Origin: Lysobacterales bacterium
GTDB taxonomy: Bacteria > Pseudomonadota > Gammaproteobacteria > Xanthomonadales > SZUA-36
Direction of reading: 5' to 3'
Length of the DNA stretch: 64,000 bases
Assembly: GCA_014238945.1 (NCBI GenBank)
Contig: JABAAB010000046.1
Span: forward strand, 62,001 to 126,000
How positions within the stretch are numbered: position 1 is the stretch's first letter; each line of letters opens with the position of its first letter. Both the position numbers and the translations under genes were made by a program. Shown here piece after piece: positions 1 through 8,542 of the stretch. The notes beneath the pieces were generated by a model that saw only the letters and a program-made list of their open reading frames with translations, was not told the DNA's origin and did no database searches.

Positions 1-612
1 GACCTGGTTGTCACTCACCCACCCACCATATTCCCCGTTGAGGGCCCAGGCCTGGCGGTGCTCCACCCACCCCAATGGGACCCTTTGTTCCCATTCCTTG
101 CGGTAGGTATCCTGATCCAGTGTGGCAAATGCCTCAGCGTCCCTGGATTCCATCCACTCGAGTTGGTGCTGCCACTGTAGTTCCTGGTATCGGGCGGAAT
201 TTTTTGTCCTGAATGCATCGAATTCTCCCTTTGAGACATAGCGGAGATCACCGATCACGTTCATGGTCTCGTGGTTGCCAATCAGCAAGTGAATATAACC
301 ACCCTTTTTCTTTGCCTGCTTTTTCAGTTGCAACAGGTGATCGATGATCTTGCGGCTATCGGCACCCCGGTCGGTGATGTCACCGGTCTGTACCAGGTGC
401 GTTTTGCCCCCGCCCCATCTTTGCTTGTGGTCAACCAGGCCTGCCGAACGCATCACATTGATGTATTGCCCGTAGTCACCGTGCAGGTCACCAATAGCGA
501 CAACCCGCTCCACACCGGTCCAGTGGTGGTCATTGATTTTTTTTGCCTTTGCCTGTGTACAGGGAGGCACCAGCAAAAAAACCATGGTCAAAAACAAGAT
601 TTTCAATTTCAT
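1..612 (-). CDS. Metallophosphoesterase, calcineurin-like (3' end beyond window)
   Basis: This reading frame is open from an ATG at 612 through 204 codons to the window edge, so the C-terminus is missing. The first 22 or so residues (MKLKILFLTMVFLLVPPCTQA) form a signal peptide, so the enzyme should be periplasmic or secreted. The metallophosphoesterase metal ligands are visible in order: GDLHGD near residue 42, GDITDRG near residue 76 and GNHE near residue 105. These are the D-x-H, GDxxDRG and GNHE blocks of the calcineurin-like family, which uses two metals to cleave phosphate esters. The spacing resembles Shewanella-like or PPP-type bacterial phosphatases. The substrate cannot be told. It lies downstream of fhs on the same strand, about 150 bases away. 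Confidence 0.85.
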   Translation of the reverse strand, partial: MKLKILFLTMVFLLVPPCTQAKAKKINDHHWTGVERVVAIGDLHGDYGQYINVMRSAGLVDHKQRWGGGKTHLVQTGDITDRGADSRKIIDHLLQLKKQAKKKGGYIHLLIGNHETMNVIGDLRYVSKGEFDAFRTKNSARYQELQWQHQLEWMESRDAEAFATLDQDTYRKEWEQRVPLGWVEHRQAWALNGEYGGWVSDNQV

Positions 613-758
613 TTTCAAACCTATTCCTGTTTCCTAATCGAAGATTCCCGTATCTTTCTGCTGTGCCTTCCGACGTTCTATTTCCCGTGGGCTCTGACGC
701 ATATAGGTTTTGGCATCGGTACCGCCCCCGTAGTTCAATTCCCACAGGATCAGGACGA
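613..758 (-). other. Gap between fhs and phosphatase; doubtful 34-codon ORF
   Basis: No gene is firmly supported here. One frame, complement(634..738), runs from a TTG to a TAG and would encode a hydrophilic charged peptide (NYGGGTDAKTYMRQ, then an R/K/E/Q-rich stretch, ending GIFD). The frame stays open upstream through hydrophobic codons (VIVLILWEL), overlapping the end of fhs, but no ATG or GTG lies in that frame. It may be a small protein with a non-standard start, or the remnant of a longer one. Confidence 0.2.
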
Positions 759-2429
759 TTACCCCACGCCAATCACCGAACCGTCCGGCAGTAACTCCAC
801 CTGCTCCGCCATTGGTTTTTTGGGCAGACCCGGCATACGCATGATATTACCGGTCAAAATCACCAGGAAGCCGGCGCCTGCGCTGACCTGGATATTCCTG
901 ACCGTAACCTGGAAGTCCCGTGGACGCCCGTGCAGGGTCGGATCATCGGACAGCGAACTGGGCGCCTTGGCGATACAGATCGGCAAATTACCCAGACCCA
1001 GTTCCATGATGGTTTTCATGTCCTTTTCAGCATCTTTGCTAAAGGCAACATCGTTGGCGCCATACATCTCCTTGCAAACCTTGTAGACCTTGTCAAACAA
1101 GGTGTCGGTCAGTTCGTACAAGGGGGCAAAGGGTTCATTCTGATCAACGGATTTCATCACCGCCCTTGCCAGGTCCTGCGCGCCCTTGCCTCCTTCGGCG
1201 AAATGCCGGGTTTCAGCATAGGAAACGCCATGGGCTTCGACCCGTTCCCTGATGACACGGATTTCCTCATCGGTGTCAGCCAGAAAGCGGTTAACCGCGA
1301 CCACCGGGTGTTTGTTGAACTTGGCCACGCTTTCTATGTGCTTGTCCAGATTCTCCAACCCACCACGCGTGGCCTCCACATCTGGCTGGTCCAACTCATT
1401 CTTGTTTTTGCCACCATGCAGTTTGAGGGCCCGCACCGTGGTGACCAGAACCACGGCGTCCGGGTCAAGACCGGCTGAGCGGCACTTGATGTCAAAAAAC
1501 TTCTCCGCACCCAGGTCAAAGCCGAAGCCCGCTTCGGTCACCGTCCAGTCCGCGTAATGCATGGCCATACGGGTAGCAAACACACTGTTGCAACCATGTG
1601 CAATATTGGCGAACGGCCCACCGTGCATAAACGCCGGTGTACCCTCAAGTGTCTGTACCAGGTTGGGATGGACCGCATCACGTAACAGCGCCATCATGGC
1701 ACCGGTGATATTCAACGCCTCGAGGTAGACCGGCTCGCCTTTCCAGGTAATACCGATCAGGATGTTGTTCAGACGGCGGCGAAGATCGTCAATATCATTG
1801 GACAGGCAAAGTATGGCCATGATTTCCGAGGCCGCCGTGATATCAAACCCACCCTCACGGGGTATGCCCTGCATCTTGCCACCGAGACCGATGACGATCT
1901 TGCGCAGACTGCGGTCATTCATATCCATCACCCGGCGCCAGATCACCCTGCGCGGGTCAAGCCCCAGCTTGTTGCCCTGGAATATGTGGTTGTCCAGTGA
2001 TGCTGAAATCAGGTTGTTGACCGTCGTAATGGCGTGAAAATCACCGGTGAAATGCAGATTGACACGATCCACCGGGATAATCTGGCTATAGCCACCGCCG
2101 GTCGCGCCACCTTTGATACCAAGACAGGGGCCCAGTGAAGGTTCGCGCAGTGCAAGGCAAACCGATTCGCCCAGACTGTCTAATGCCTGCGCCAGACCAA
2201 TGGACGTGGTGGTCTTGCCCTCACCTGCAGCGGTAGGTGTGGTTGCTGAGACCAGTATCAGGCGTGGCTTGGCGGCACGCTTGCGCGGACGCTCCATGGC
2301 ATTGAGGTGAACCTTGGCAACTTCATCACCATAGGGCAACAAATCCGCGTCATCCACTCCAAGCTTTGCGGCGATATCCTTGATGGGGCGAATGCCAGCC
2401 TGCCTGGCGATCTCGTAGTCTGAGAGCAT
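759..2429 (-). CDS. fhs: Formate--tetrahydrofolate ligase
   Basis: This 556-residue protein has the normal length of formyl-THF synthetase, which joins formate to tetrahydrofolate using ATP and so feeds formate into one-carbon metabolism in the cytoplasm. The P-loop-like block TPTAAGEGKTTT lies at residues 64-75, followed by the conserved FTGDFHAITTVNNLISASLDNH region and, later, PVVAVNRF. The start is the ATG at 2429, chosen because AAGGAA lies about 8 bases upstream and MLSDYEIARQAG matches the usual N-terminus. The frame is open 24 codons further up, but those codons have no family resemblance. The formate dehydrogenase operon at 8525-17833 acts on the same substrate in the opposite direction, so formate could be either assimilated here or oxidised there. 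Confidence 0.96.
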   Translation of the reverse strand: MLSDYEIARQAGIRPIKDIAAKLGVDDADLLPYGDEVAKVHLNAMERPRKRAAKPRLILVSATTPTAAGEGKTTTSIGLAQALDSLGESVCLALREPSLGPCLGIKGGATGGGYSQIIPVDRVNLHFTGDFHAITTVNNLISASLDNHIFQGNKLGLDPRRVIWRRVMDMNDRSLRKIVIGLGGKMQGIPREGGFDITAASEIMAILCLSNDIDDLRRRLNNILIGITWKGEPVYLEALNITGAMMALLRDAVHPNLVQTLEGTPAFMHGGPFANIAHGCNSVFATRMAMHYADWTVTEAGFGFDLGAEKFFDIKCRSAGLDPDAVVLVTTVRALKLHGGKNKNELDQPDVEATRGGLENLDKHIESVAKFNKHPVVAVNRFLADTDEEIRVIRERVEAHGVSYAETRHFAEGGKGAQDLARAVMKSVDQNEPFAPLYELTDTLFDKVYKVCKEMYGANDVAFSKDAEKDMKTIMELGLGNLPICIAKAPSSLSDDPTLHGRPRDFQVTVRNIQVSAGAGFLVILTGNIMRMPGLPKKPMAEQVELLPDGSVIGVG

Positions 2430-3022
2430 TTTTGTATTCCTTATGAAATAGGTTCTGGTTACTTGCGCTGTTTGCGACACGGGATTATCAACCAAAAACA
2501 AACGGATTTACAGGGTTTTAAGCCACCTGGCACGCCAGTATTGGCAGCTATGGGGTCAGCCGCGGTCTGCTGGCCTATTTGGGATCGGTATCGGGGCTGC
2601 ATTTTTGACCATCTTTTCAGGATTTACAAATCACTGGTTGGACCGCTGAAGACAGGTAAAAATCAAATTAACTTTGGAGTAATAATTTATAGAATCGGCC
2701 CCAACATTGACAGCAGGTGACCCAACTGTGATTCATATAAATCACTGAGAAATGACCATAATTAGACCAGTTAAACGCGGTGTCAAAGTGGAAAAATATT
2801 CGTGACTGGAGTATAACTAAGCCTATCTGTGTGAGTTTTAAAAACACATTTTTATGGAAGACTGTAAGTTTTACTGGTAAGTATCTGATTGTTATACATA
2901 AATACAGCGAAGACTGTATATTGTAAATCCGATCTGCCAAGTTATAAATAATGCCTTGCGACACATAAAGTGACAGAACCGGCTTCTGCAGAAGCCAATT
3001 ACCAATCGAGGGCCGAGATGCC
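2430..3022. other. Intergenic region with a 16-bp palindrome
   Basis: This gap of about 590 bases lies between the divergent fhs and dockerin-protein genes and must hold both promoters. I see no convincing gene; open frames across it lack family resemblance or ribosome sites. From about 2680 onward it is AT-rich. A perfect 16-bp palindrome, GGCTTCTGCAGAAGCC, sits at 2981-2996, 26 bases before the dockerin gene start. It could be an operator or a hairpin at the messenger's 5' end. Confidence 0.4.
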
Positions 3023-3820
3023 ATGAAGACCGCAACACGCCTGTTTCAACTGGCCGTACTTGCTACGGGTTCCCTATTTGCTTCCACCGCTCTGGCATGC
3101 ACAACTGATGCCTGGAACGGGGGTACAACGGGTTCACCGCAGGCAGGAGAATTGAAAGACGTTTCACGCGTTAGCGGATTGTGTGGCATGAAGGTCGCCG
3201 CTCCCGGCAGTGTGAAGGACACCAGTCCTACCGCCGAAGCCACGGTAATTATGCGTTTTTATGTTTACGCTCAACTGAACTCGGGCAGCCCAGTCATATT
3301 TGAGGCATTCTCTGACGATGACGCAACCGCCAGTCTTTTGACAGTAACCTTTGATGGTACTGATTTTGTGTTCGAGGCCGGTTCCGGTGGTTCCGGAAAT
3401 GTAGCGGGTCGATCAGGTTGGAATTTGATCGAGTTGTCCTGGACGGGTGGAGGCACCATGGAATATTGGGTAAATACCGATTCCAGCAACTCCGCTACCG
3501 GATCGGTAACGGCCGCTGCCGGAACAATGGAATCCGTTATTCTCGGCCCAGCAGGTGCACTTGATGGCATGATGACTTTTGATGATTACGTGGCACATCG
3601 CTCAACCCCGGTCGGGGAACTCCTGATAGGAGACGCAGACGATAACGGTGAAGTGAAACTCGCAGATGCGATCGGTGTATTGGTAGAAGCACGACCCTTC
3701 GGCGCCGTTTTTAATGAGGGCACGCCCGACTGTAACCTCGACGGCGATGTAGATCTCTCAGATGCCATAGGCGTGTTGATTGCAGCACGTCCATTTGGCG
3801 CCGTTCCCTGCGGCTTTTGA
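3023..3820 (+). CDS. Secreted protein with C-terminal dockerin-like calcium-binding domain
   Basis: The 265-residue protein starts with a signal peptide (residues 1-25, ending STALA before C). Residues about 26-195 look like a concanavalin/LamG-type beta-sandwich: MRFYVYAQL, GWNLIELSW and GTMEYWVNTD are typical strands. The C-terminus has two EF-hand-like loops. The first runs from D204 to D215 (DADDNGEVKLAD) and the second from D236 to D247 (DCNLDGDVDLSD). Each is followed by a near-identical helix (AIGVLVEARPFGAV and AIGVLIAARPFGAV). Two such duplicated loops of about 22 residues are the hallmark of type I dockerins, which bind cohesins through calcium-dependent helices. The next gene, 29 bases away, encodes a cohesin-like module. 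Similar duplicated loops also occur in non-cellulosomal surface proteins. Ligand and role are unknown. Confidence 0.8.
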   Translation: MKTATRLFQLAVLATGSLFASTALACTTDAWNGGTTGSPQAGELKDVSRVSGLCGMKVAAPGSVKDTSPTAEATVIMRFYVYAQLNSGSPVIFEAFSDDDATASLLTVTFDGTDFVFEAGSGGSGNVAGRSGWNLIELSWTGGGTMEYWVNTDSSNSATGSVTAAAGTMESVILGPAGALDGMMTFDDYVAHRSTPVGELLIGDADDNGEVKLADAIGVLVEARPFGAVFNEGTPDCNLDGDVDLSDAIGVLIAARPFGAVPCGF

Positions 3821-3849
3821 AAAAACAAATTTTTACTGGAGTGAAAAAA

Positions 3850-5802
3850 ATGAAAACTAGCGTCCAAACATTCTTGTTACTGATGATTCTGGGAATTTCT
3901 GGCCAAGCGATGGGTCAGGTGGTGACCATCGGCGAGTTCAACACTGCCGTGCCAGGCGGAAACGCGGTAATCGATGTTACGTACGACAGCGAAGGCTCAG
4001 GACCCGATGCCGTCTCAATTATCATAGCTTTTAGCGATCTTTATGATGACGTATTTATAGTGCAAACGGACGGCGAAGCCAAGTGCAATGCAACGGTCGC
4101 TAACAACACACTTGCTGACTGCCTATATGGCAAACCTTTCGGTGCTGGCGACGTGTTCCTGGTTACCGCGGGCGCCGATGGTGGCCCTGGCAACGGTCGT
4201 ATTGCACAAATCACTTTTACGCTTAAGAGTGACGTGCCTTTGGAAACCTTGGACCCCTTGACGGGATCGATAAATGATTTCGATGGTGGAAGTATCGTAG
4301 ACGGACAAATCTTTGTTCCTGCTGGCCCACAACCTGCCTGGGGCGATTCACTGATTGGGCCGGAACCTGATGAGCTTTCAGGTCAGATCAGCACGACGAT
4401 CGAAACCATCGTCGTCATTGATAACGGCAATGGCGATCCGGACAGTATGCTTGACTATGACTGTACAGAAACAGCCGATCCAGACAACAAGTTCAGTCAG
4501 ACCGGTGATTTAACTGGTCTCCTGGCTGTTGGAGAGACCGGCCAAATGACCATAGCCTGTGACTCATCTGAAGAGGGTAGTTATACAGGCGAAGTCCAAT
4601 GTACACATAATGGTGATGGAGATGGTTCCGATTCACCGGTCATCGGCCCATTGGCCTGTACCGTCACACCGGGACCAGAGCCTGCCTATACCGGGGTTGT
4701 CAGCGGTCTTGTCATGTCAGCCGTAGAGCAGGGTGACGCGGATCCGGCAGGATCTGTCACCGTCAGCAACAGCGGTGATGACGGCACTACCCTGACGGGT
4801 GAGTGTACGATTTCAATGGGTGATTCTGAAATCTCCATCAGCAATGGAGCCTTCGGTCTTATGCCGTCAGATGGTGAACAGGTTGTCGCTGTGTCATGTG
4901 ATGCCTCTGCGGAGGGTGACTTCAGCGCCACCGTATCCTGTGCACACAATGGCACAAACACTGCTTCACCTGCTGAATACGATGCAACCTGCGAGGTCGG
5001 ACCTCCGGGACCAGCCGTATACGCATCCTCACCGGTTGGTGCAGGTGGAATCATTGATCTGACTCCGGGCGATGATGCCGTTGTTGGTGATTCCTCACCT
5101 GAAGCCACGCTGACCATCACCAATGATGCGGCTGAAGCCAATGATGCCGATCTTGGATTGACTTGTAGCCTGATGACTGCTAATCAGATCAGTGCAAGCT
5201 CACCGGCAGCAACGGTGGCGGCTCAGGACTCCACGCAGGTCACATTCTCCTGTAATACGGATAATCCGGGATCGTTCTCCGATACCTATACCTGTGGCTA
5301 CACCGGTACAGAATCGGATGGTGACGCGGTTTACACCGTGAACTGCGGCGTGCGTGATGCGGAATCCGATATTTCGGAAAGCCCGTCCAGTGGCACCCCG
5401 CTGAGTATCTCTGTCCCGCTCGGCGGAACCGGTCAGACCTCGGTCCTGTTCACAGAGATCCTGGTTGAAGGTGAAAGTGGCACACTGCATGGTTGCTGGT
5501 TCGATGACGGTCAATACTTCAGCGTTCTGACAAGCATTGCGGATGAAACAGTAGATTCCGGTGAGAGCGTAGAAGTCGTGGTACAGGGGACGGATCCCGG
5601 TACCGGAGTGGCCCAGATCTCCGACACGCTAAACTGTAATTACAGTGACAGTGACAACGAACAGACGGAGGTAAGCTGGCCGGTGACACTGAACATACTG
5701 CCCGCAGCCATACCGACACTCTCAACGTGGGGTCTGCTTGCCTTAATCCTGACCATGATGGGGCTGGGTGGAATCATCATCCGCCGCAAAGTGGTCAGCT
5801 AA
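3850..5802 (+). CDS. Cohesin-like, multi-repeat surface protein with IPTL-CTERM sorting signal
   Basis: This 650-residue protein begins at ATG 3850, with GGAG 8 bases upstream. Residues 1-23 are a signal peptide. Residues about 24-150 resemble a cohesin/CBM-like jelly-roll: VVTIGEFNTAVPGGNAVIDV opens it, and GNGRIAQITFTLKSD has the G-x-hydrophobic-x-F pattern of cohesin late strands. Residues about 170-615 hold roughly four Ig-like repeats of about 100 residues, each ending in a Cys-containing strand (EVQCTHNGDG, TVSCAHNGTN, TYTCGYTG, TLNCNYSDSD). The tail has IPTLSTWG, a hydrophobic helix and RRK, which is the IPTLxxWG-CTERM signal known to be paired with exosortase H. The protein should therefore be exported and processed at the surface. 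It is probably co-transcribed with the dockerin gene before it. Cohesin identity is inference by pattern. Confidence 0.78.
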   Translation: MKTSVQTFLLLMILGISGQAMGQVVTIGEFNTAVPGGNAVIDVTYDSEGSGPDAVSIIIAFSDLYDDVFIVQTDGEAKCNATVANNTLADCLYGKPFGAGDVFLVTAGADGGPGNGRIAQITFTLKSDVPLETLDPLTGSINDFDGGSIVDGQIFVPAGPQPAWGDSLIGPEPDELSGQISTTIETIVVIDNGNGDPDSMLDYDCTETADPDNKFSQTGDLTGLLAVGETGQMTIACDSSEEGSYTGEVQCTHNGDGDGSDSPVIGPLACTVTPGPEPAYTGVVSGLVMSAVEQGDADPAGSVTVSNSGDDGTTLTGECTISMGDSEISISNGAFGLMPSDGEQVVAVSCDASAEGDFSATVSCAHNGTNTASPAEYDATCEVGPPGPAVYASSPVGAGGIIDLTPGDDAVVGDSSPEATLTITNDAAEANDADLGLTCSLMTANQISASSPAATVAAQDSTQVTFSCNTDNPGSFSDTYTCGYTGTESDGDAVYTVNCGVRDAESDISESPSSGTPLSISVPLGGTGQTSVLFTEILVEGESGTLHGCWFDDGQYFSVLTSIADETVDSGESVEVVVQGTDPGTGVAQISDTLNCNYSDSDNEQTEVSWPVTLNILPAAIPTLSTWGLLALILTMMGLGGIIIRRKVVS

Positions 5803-5827
5803 CAGCTGATATCCGATAGACGGGAAA

Positions 5828-5853
5828 GGCCGGGCATTGCCCGGCCTTTTTTT
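5828..5853 (+). terminator. Rho-independent terminator
   Basis: GGCCGGGC, a 3-base loop and GCCCGGCC form an 8-bp GC stem at 5828-5846, followed by seven T. It lies 25 bases after the stop of the IPTL-CTERM gene and ends the two-gene unit. Confidence 0.93.
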
Positions 5854-5893
5854 ATCCAGTTAATTTGTCAGAATTTTTAAGGGAGATACGCTG

Positions 5894-6397
5894 ATGCACA
5901 AGGATCTCAAGCAGGTAAAAGCCGGACTGGCGCTGATCTTTCTGAGCCTGGTATTTGGTATCGGTATGGGTATTTCCTTCAATATCAATGAAGACAGTTA
6001 CAAGTCATATATTGCTTCCGGCATTGAAGCCAATCCCGCGGTCCACGATCAGCAAAGCGCCGCCAAGATCTGGCGTTACGCACAGCGTGCACATTTCCAT
6101 GCCAGCGCCATAGCATCCATTGCCATGGGCCTGGTGCTACTGATCCTGATGACCGACATGAAAGCCCGGTTCAAGAAACTGGCGGCAATACTGATTGGCC
6201 TAAGCGGATTATACGCACTCAGTTGGTACACGATGTACATGCTGGCACCGACCATCGGCCGGGGACCGGCACATGACCATTTACTGACCGAGATATTTGC
6301 CTATTCGGGTATTGGCGGACTGGTGGCGGGCTTTTTTATGCTGGTGGGAAATATGTTTTTCGGTCTGTTTACCGAAACCGGTAAAGACAACGGATGA
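5894..6397 (+). CDS. Four-helix membrane protein of unknown function
   Basis: The 167-residue protein starts at an ATG preceded by AAGGGAGAT. It shows four hydrophobic segments, at roughly residues 10-30, 68-88, 95-115 and 132-158, so it should sit in the inner membrane. His and Arg residues (WRYAQRAHFHASA near the second helix and GRGPAHDH before the fourth) lie close to membrane borders and could bind a metal or haem, but no known motif is recognised. It stands alone between a terminator and the convergent serA gene. Confidence 0.75.
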   Translation: MHKDLKQVKAGLALIFLSLVFGIGMGISFNINEDSYKSYIASGIEANPAVHDQQSAAKIWRYAQRAHFHASAIASIAMGLVLLILMTDMKARFKKLAAILIGLSGLYALSWYTMYMLAPTIGRGPAHDHLLTEIFAYSGIGGLVAGFFMLVGNMFFGLFTETGKDNG

Positions 6398-6436
6398 CTC
6401 TGTAACACATTCTGGATCAAGATCCGAACATAAGCA

Positions 6437-7615
6437 TTACACAGGTGAGATCAGTCGGGTTCGTATCACACCCTTGGCGGTCCTGATCGCCTGCATTACA
6501 CCGGAATCGGGCAGATTTTCAACATCGATGATGTTGTAGGCAAAATTACCCATGCTTCTGTTGACCATATCAATCACGTTCATATCGTGGTCCGCCAACA
6601 CGGACAATACCGTGCCGAGCACCTTGGGAATATTGGCATTGACAAAGGTGATCCGGTAACCACCGTTTCTCCTCATCAGCGTATTGGGGTAGTTTACCGA
6701 GTTGTGCACATTTCCGTTTTCAAGGAAATCCATCAGTTGTTCTGCCGCCATGACCGCACAATTTTCCTCAGCCTCGCGTGTGCTCGCGCCAATATGTGGG
6801 AGCAACAGGGCGTTTTTCCGTCCCAGTAATTCCGGGTGGGGGAAATCACTGATGTAGGATCCCAGTGAACCGTTATCCAGTGCAGTGATGATGGCCCCGA
6901 CATCAACAATTTCATCACGGGCGAAATTGAGCAATCGGACACCGGGCTTACAACGACTCAGGATATCGTCATTGATCATCCCGAGTGTCTGGGGGATCGC
7001 CGGCAGATGCAGGCTCAAAAAATCCGAGATACCTGCCAGTGCTTCCAGACTTTCCACCCGCTCCACCTGGCTGGACAATCTCCATGCTGCCTCCACCGAC
7101 AAGGCCGGGTCATAGCCCGCTACCTTCATACCAAGTTCCAGTGCCATGTTGGCCACCATGGATCCGATGGCACCCAGGCCGACAACACCCAGGGTCATAC
7201 CGGCAATTTCCGAGCCTGCAAAATGTTTCTTGTTCTGTTCAAGCAGTTTGTGCATCTGGGCGTTGTCCTCGATATCACCCAGTGTCTGGACATAGTTCAT
7301 GGCACCGAAGATATCCCTGGAGCCCAGCACCAACGCTGCGGCCACCAGTTCTTTTACCGCGTTGGCATTCGCACCCGGGCTGTTAAATACCACGATACCC
7401 CGTGCGGTGTATTCATTTACCGGGATGTTGTTCACACCGGCACCCGCACGTGCTACCGCTATGACACTGTGTTCGATCTGCTCATCATGTAATTTGTGAC
7501 TACGGAGCATCAGAGCATCGGCAGGCGACAGTTCAGGACCTGTCTGATACCGACCTGAGGGGAACCGTTCCAGTCCCTTTGCAGCCAGGCTGTTATACGT
7601 TCGGATTTTAAACAT
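6437..7615 (-). CDS. serA: D-3-phosphoglycerate dehydrogenase
   Basis: This 392-residue protein belongs to the short SerA type, which oxidises 3-phosphoglycerate with NAD as the first step of serine synthesis. The Rossmann motif VVGLGAIGSMVANMALELG lies near residues 144-162. The D-isomer dehydrogenase catalytic residues appear as LNFARDEIVD (Arg), the following Glu/Asp region, and LLPHIGASTREAEENC (His). The last 75 residues (from YRITFVNANIPKVLG) form an ACT domain, the usual site of serine feedback control. Serine supplies one-carbon units to tetrahydrofolate, which fits the nearby fhs and formate dehydrogenase genes. No strong ribosome site is visible before the ATG at 7615. Confidence 0.93.
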   Translation of the reverse strand: MFKIRTYNSLAAKGLERFPSGRYQTGPELSPADALMLRSHKLHDEQIEHSVIAVARAGAGVNNIPVNEYTARGIVVFNSPGANANAVKELVAAALVLGSRDIFGAMNYVQTLGDIEDNAQMHKLLEQNKKHFAGSEIAGMTLGVVGLGAIGSMVANMALELGMKVAGYDPALSVEAAWRLSSQVERVESLEALAGISDFLSLHLPAIPQTLGMINDDILSRCKPGVRLLNFARDEIVDVGAIITALDNGSLGSYISDFPHPELLGRKNALLLPHIGASTREAEENCAVMAAEQLMDFLENGNVHNSVNYPNTLMRRNGGYRITFVNANIPKVLGTVLSVLADHDMNVIDMVNRSMGNFAYNIIDVENLPDSGVMQAIRTAKGVIRTRLISPV

Positions 7616-7812
7616 ACAGAGATCTGTTCGTGGCCGCCTGCCGGATGCAGGCCCGTGCAGGGATTGTACTTTAATCCGGCCTCCCTGAAAATTGTAAAGT
7701 GGGTTTAAAATGGCCGCGGCAGAAACAAAAGATTCTTTGATACTGGTGAGGAACGTCTATATCCTAGCGGTAGTTTCTACAGAACTTTTTTAAATTAATT
7801 CGGAGCAACATC

Positions 7813-8487
7813 ATGAAGTCCAGAGTAATTATCAGTTTCCTGGTTATTGCATTTTTTGCCACCTTTAGCAGCCTGGTGACAGCGAAAGAAGAGCCCCCCA
7901 AAATTACGGTTGATGGTCTGCACCTGATTGAGGATTCCAACCTGGCCCTGGTCTATGCCAAGCCCGGTGCCAATCTGAGTCACTACAAACGGATCTACCT
8001 GGTGGATGCCTATGTTGCCTTCAAAAAGAACTGGCAACGAGATCAGAACAGGGACCACTCCAACAAGATACGTGCTTCCGATATGGAAAGGATCAAGTCG
8101 GAACTGGCTGAATTGTTCAGGGAAGTCTTTACCAAGACCCTCGAAGAAGGTGGTTATGAACTGGTGACCGAACGTGCCGACGACGTGCTGGTGGTCAGAC
8201 CGGCCATCATCAACCTGGATGTTGCTGCACCGGACACCATGTCGGCCGCTAATGTACGCAGTTATTCTGAATCTGTAGGGGAAATGACCCTCTACGTGGA
8301 GTTATTTGACTCTGTCACCGATGACATTATTGCCAAGGCGCTGGATGCACAAAGGGACCGCCAAACAGGGTATTTCCAATGGCAAAACCGGGTTACAAAC
8401 AAGGCTGCTGCCAATCGGATACTGAAAGTCTGGGCAGAGGTATTGAAAAACGGGCTGGACCAGGCGCGGGCCGCAACCAGCAAATAG
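7813..8487 (+). CDS. DUF3313-type envelope protein
   Basis: The 224-residue protein has a signal peptide (MKSRVIISFLVIAFFATFSSLVTA) and no lipobox cysteine, so it is likely periplasmic. The body resembles DUF3313 proteins, which are often lipoproteins: GANLSHYKRIYLVDAYVAF, RVRPAIINLDV-like strands and a C-terminal helical segment ending VWAEVLKNGLDQA. The family has no established function. It is transcribed toward, and shares a terminator with, the convergent homocysteine methyltransferase gene. Confidence 0.75.
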   Translation: MKSRVIISFLVIAFFATFSSLVTAKEEPPKITVDGLHLIEDSNLALVYAKPGANLSHYKRIYLVDAYVAFKKNWQRDQNRDHSNKIRASDMERIKSELAELFREVFTKTLEEGGYELVTERADDVLVVRPAIINLDVAAPDTMSAANVRSYSESVGEMTLYVELFDSVTDDIIAKALDAQRDRQTGYFQWQNRVTNKAAANRILKVWAEVLKNGLDQARAATSK

Positions 8488-8508
8488 GTCCTTCTGAGAA
8501 ACCGGTAG

Positions 8509-8542
8509 AAAAGGGGTGGCAGGTTTACCCGCCACCCCTTTT
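8509..8542. terminator. Bidirectional terminator overlapping the end of a coding region
   Basis: AAAAGGGGTGGC (8509-8520) pairs with GCCACCCCTTTT (8531-8542) around a 10-base loop, giving a 12-bp stem with A and T runs on the two sides. It can stop transcription from both convergent genes. The right half of the stem lies inside the last codons of the minus-strand methyltransferase gene, so its Gly-rich C-terminus is dictated by the terminator. Confidence 0.9.

Noticed and set aside
271..1086. Long plus-strand open frame over the left end
   Set aside because: It crosses two well-supported minus-strand genes (the phosphatase and fhs) and shows no protein-family pattern.
2668..3024. Minus-strand frame of 118 codons before the dockerin gene
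   Set aside because: It has no ribosome site, no recognisable family and atypical composition; it lies in a promoter region.
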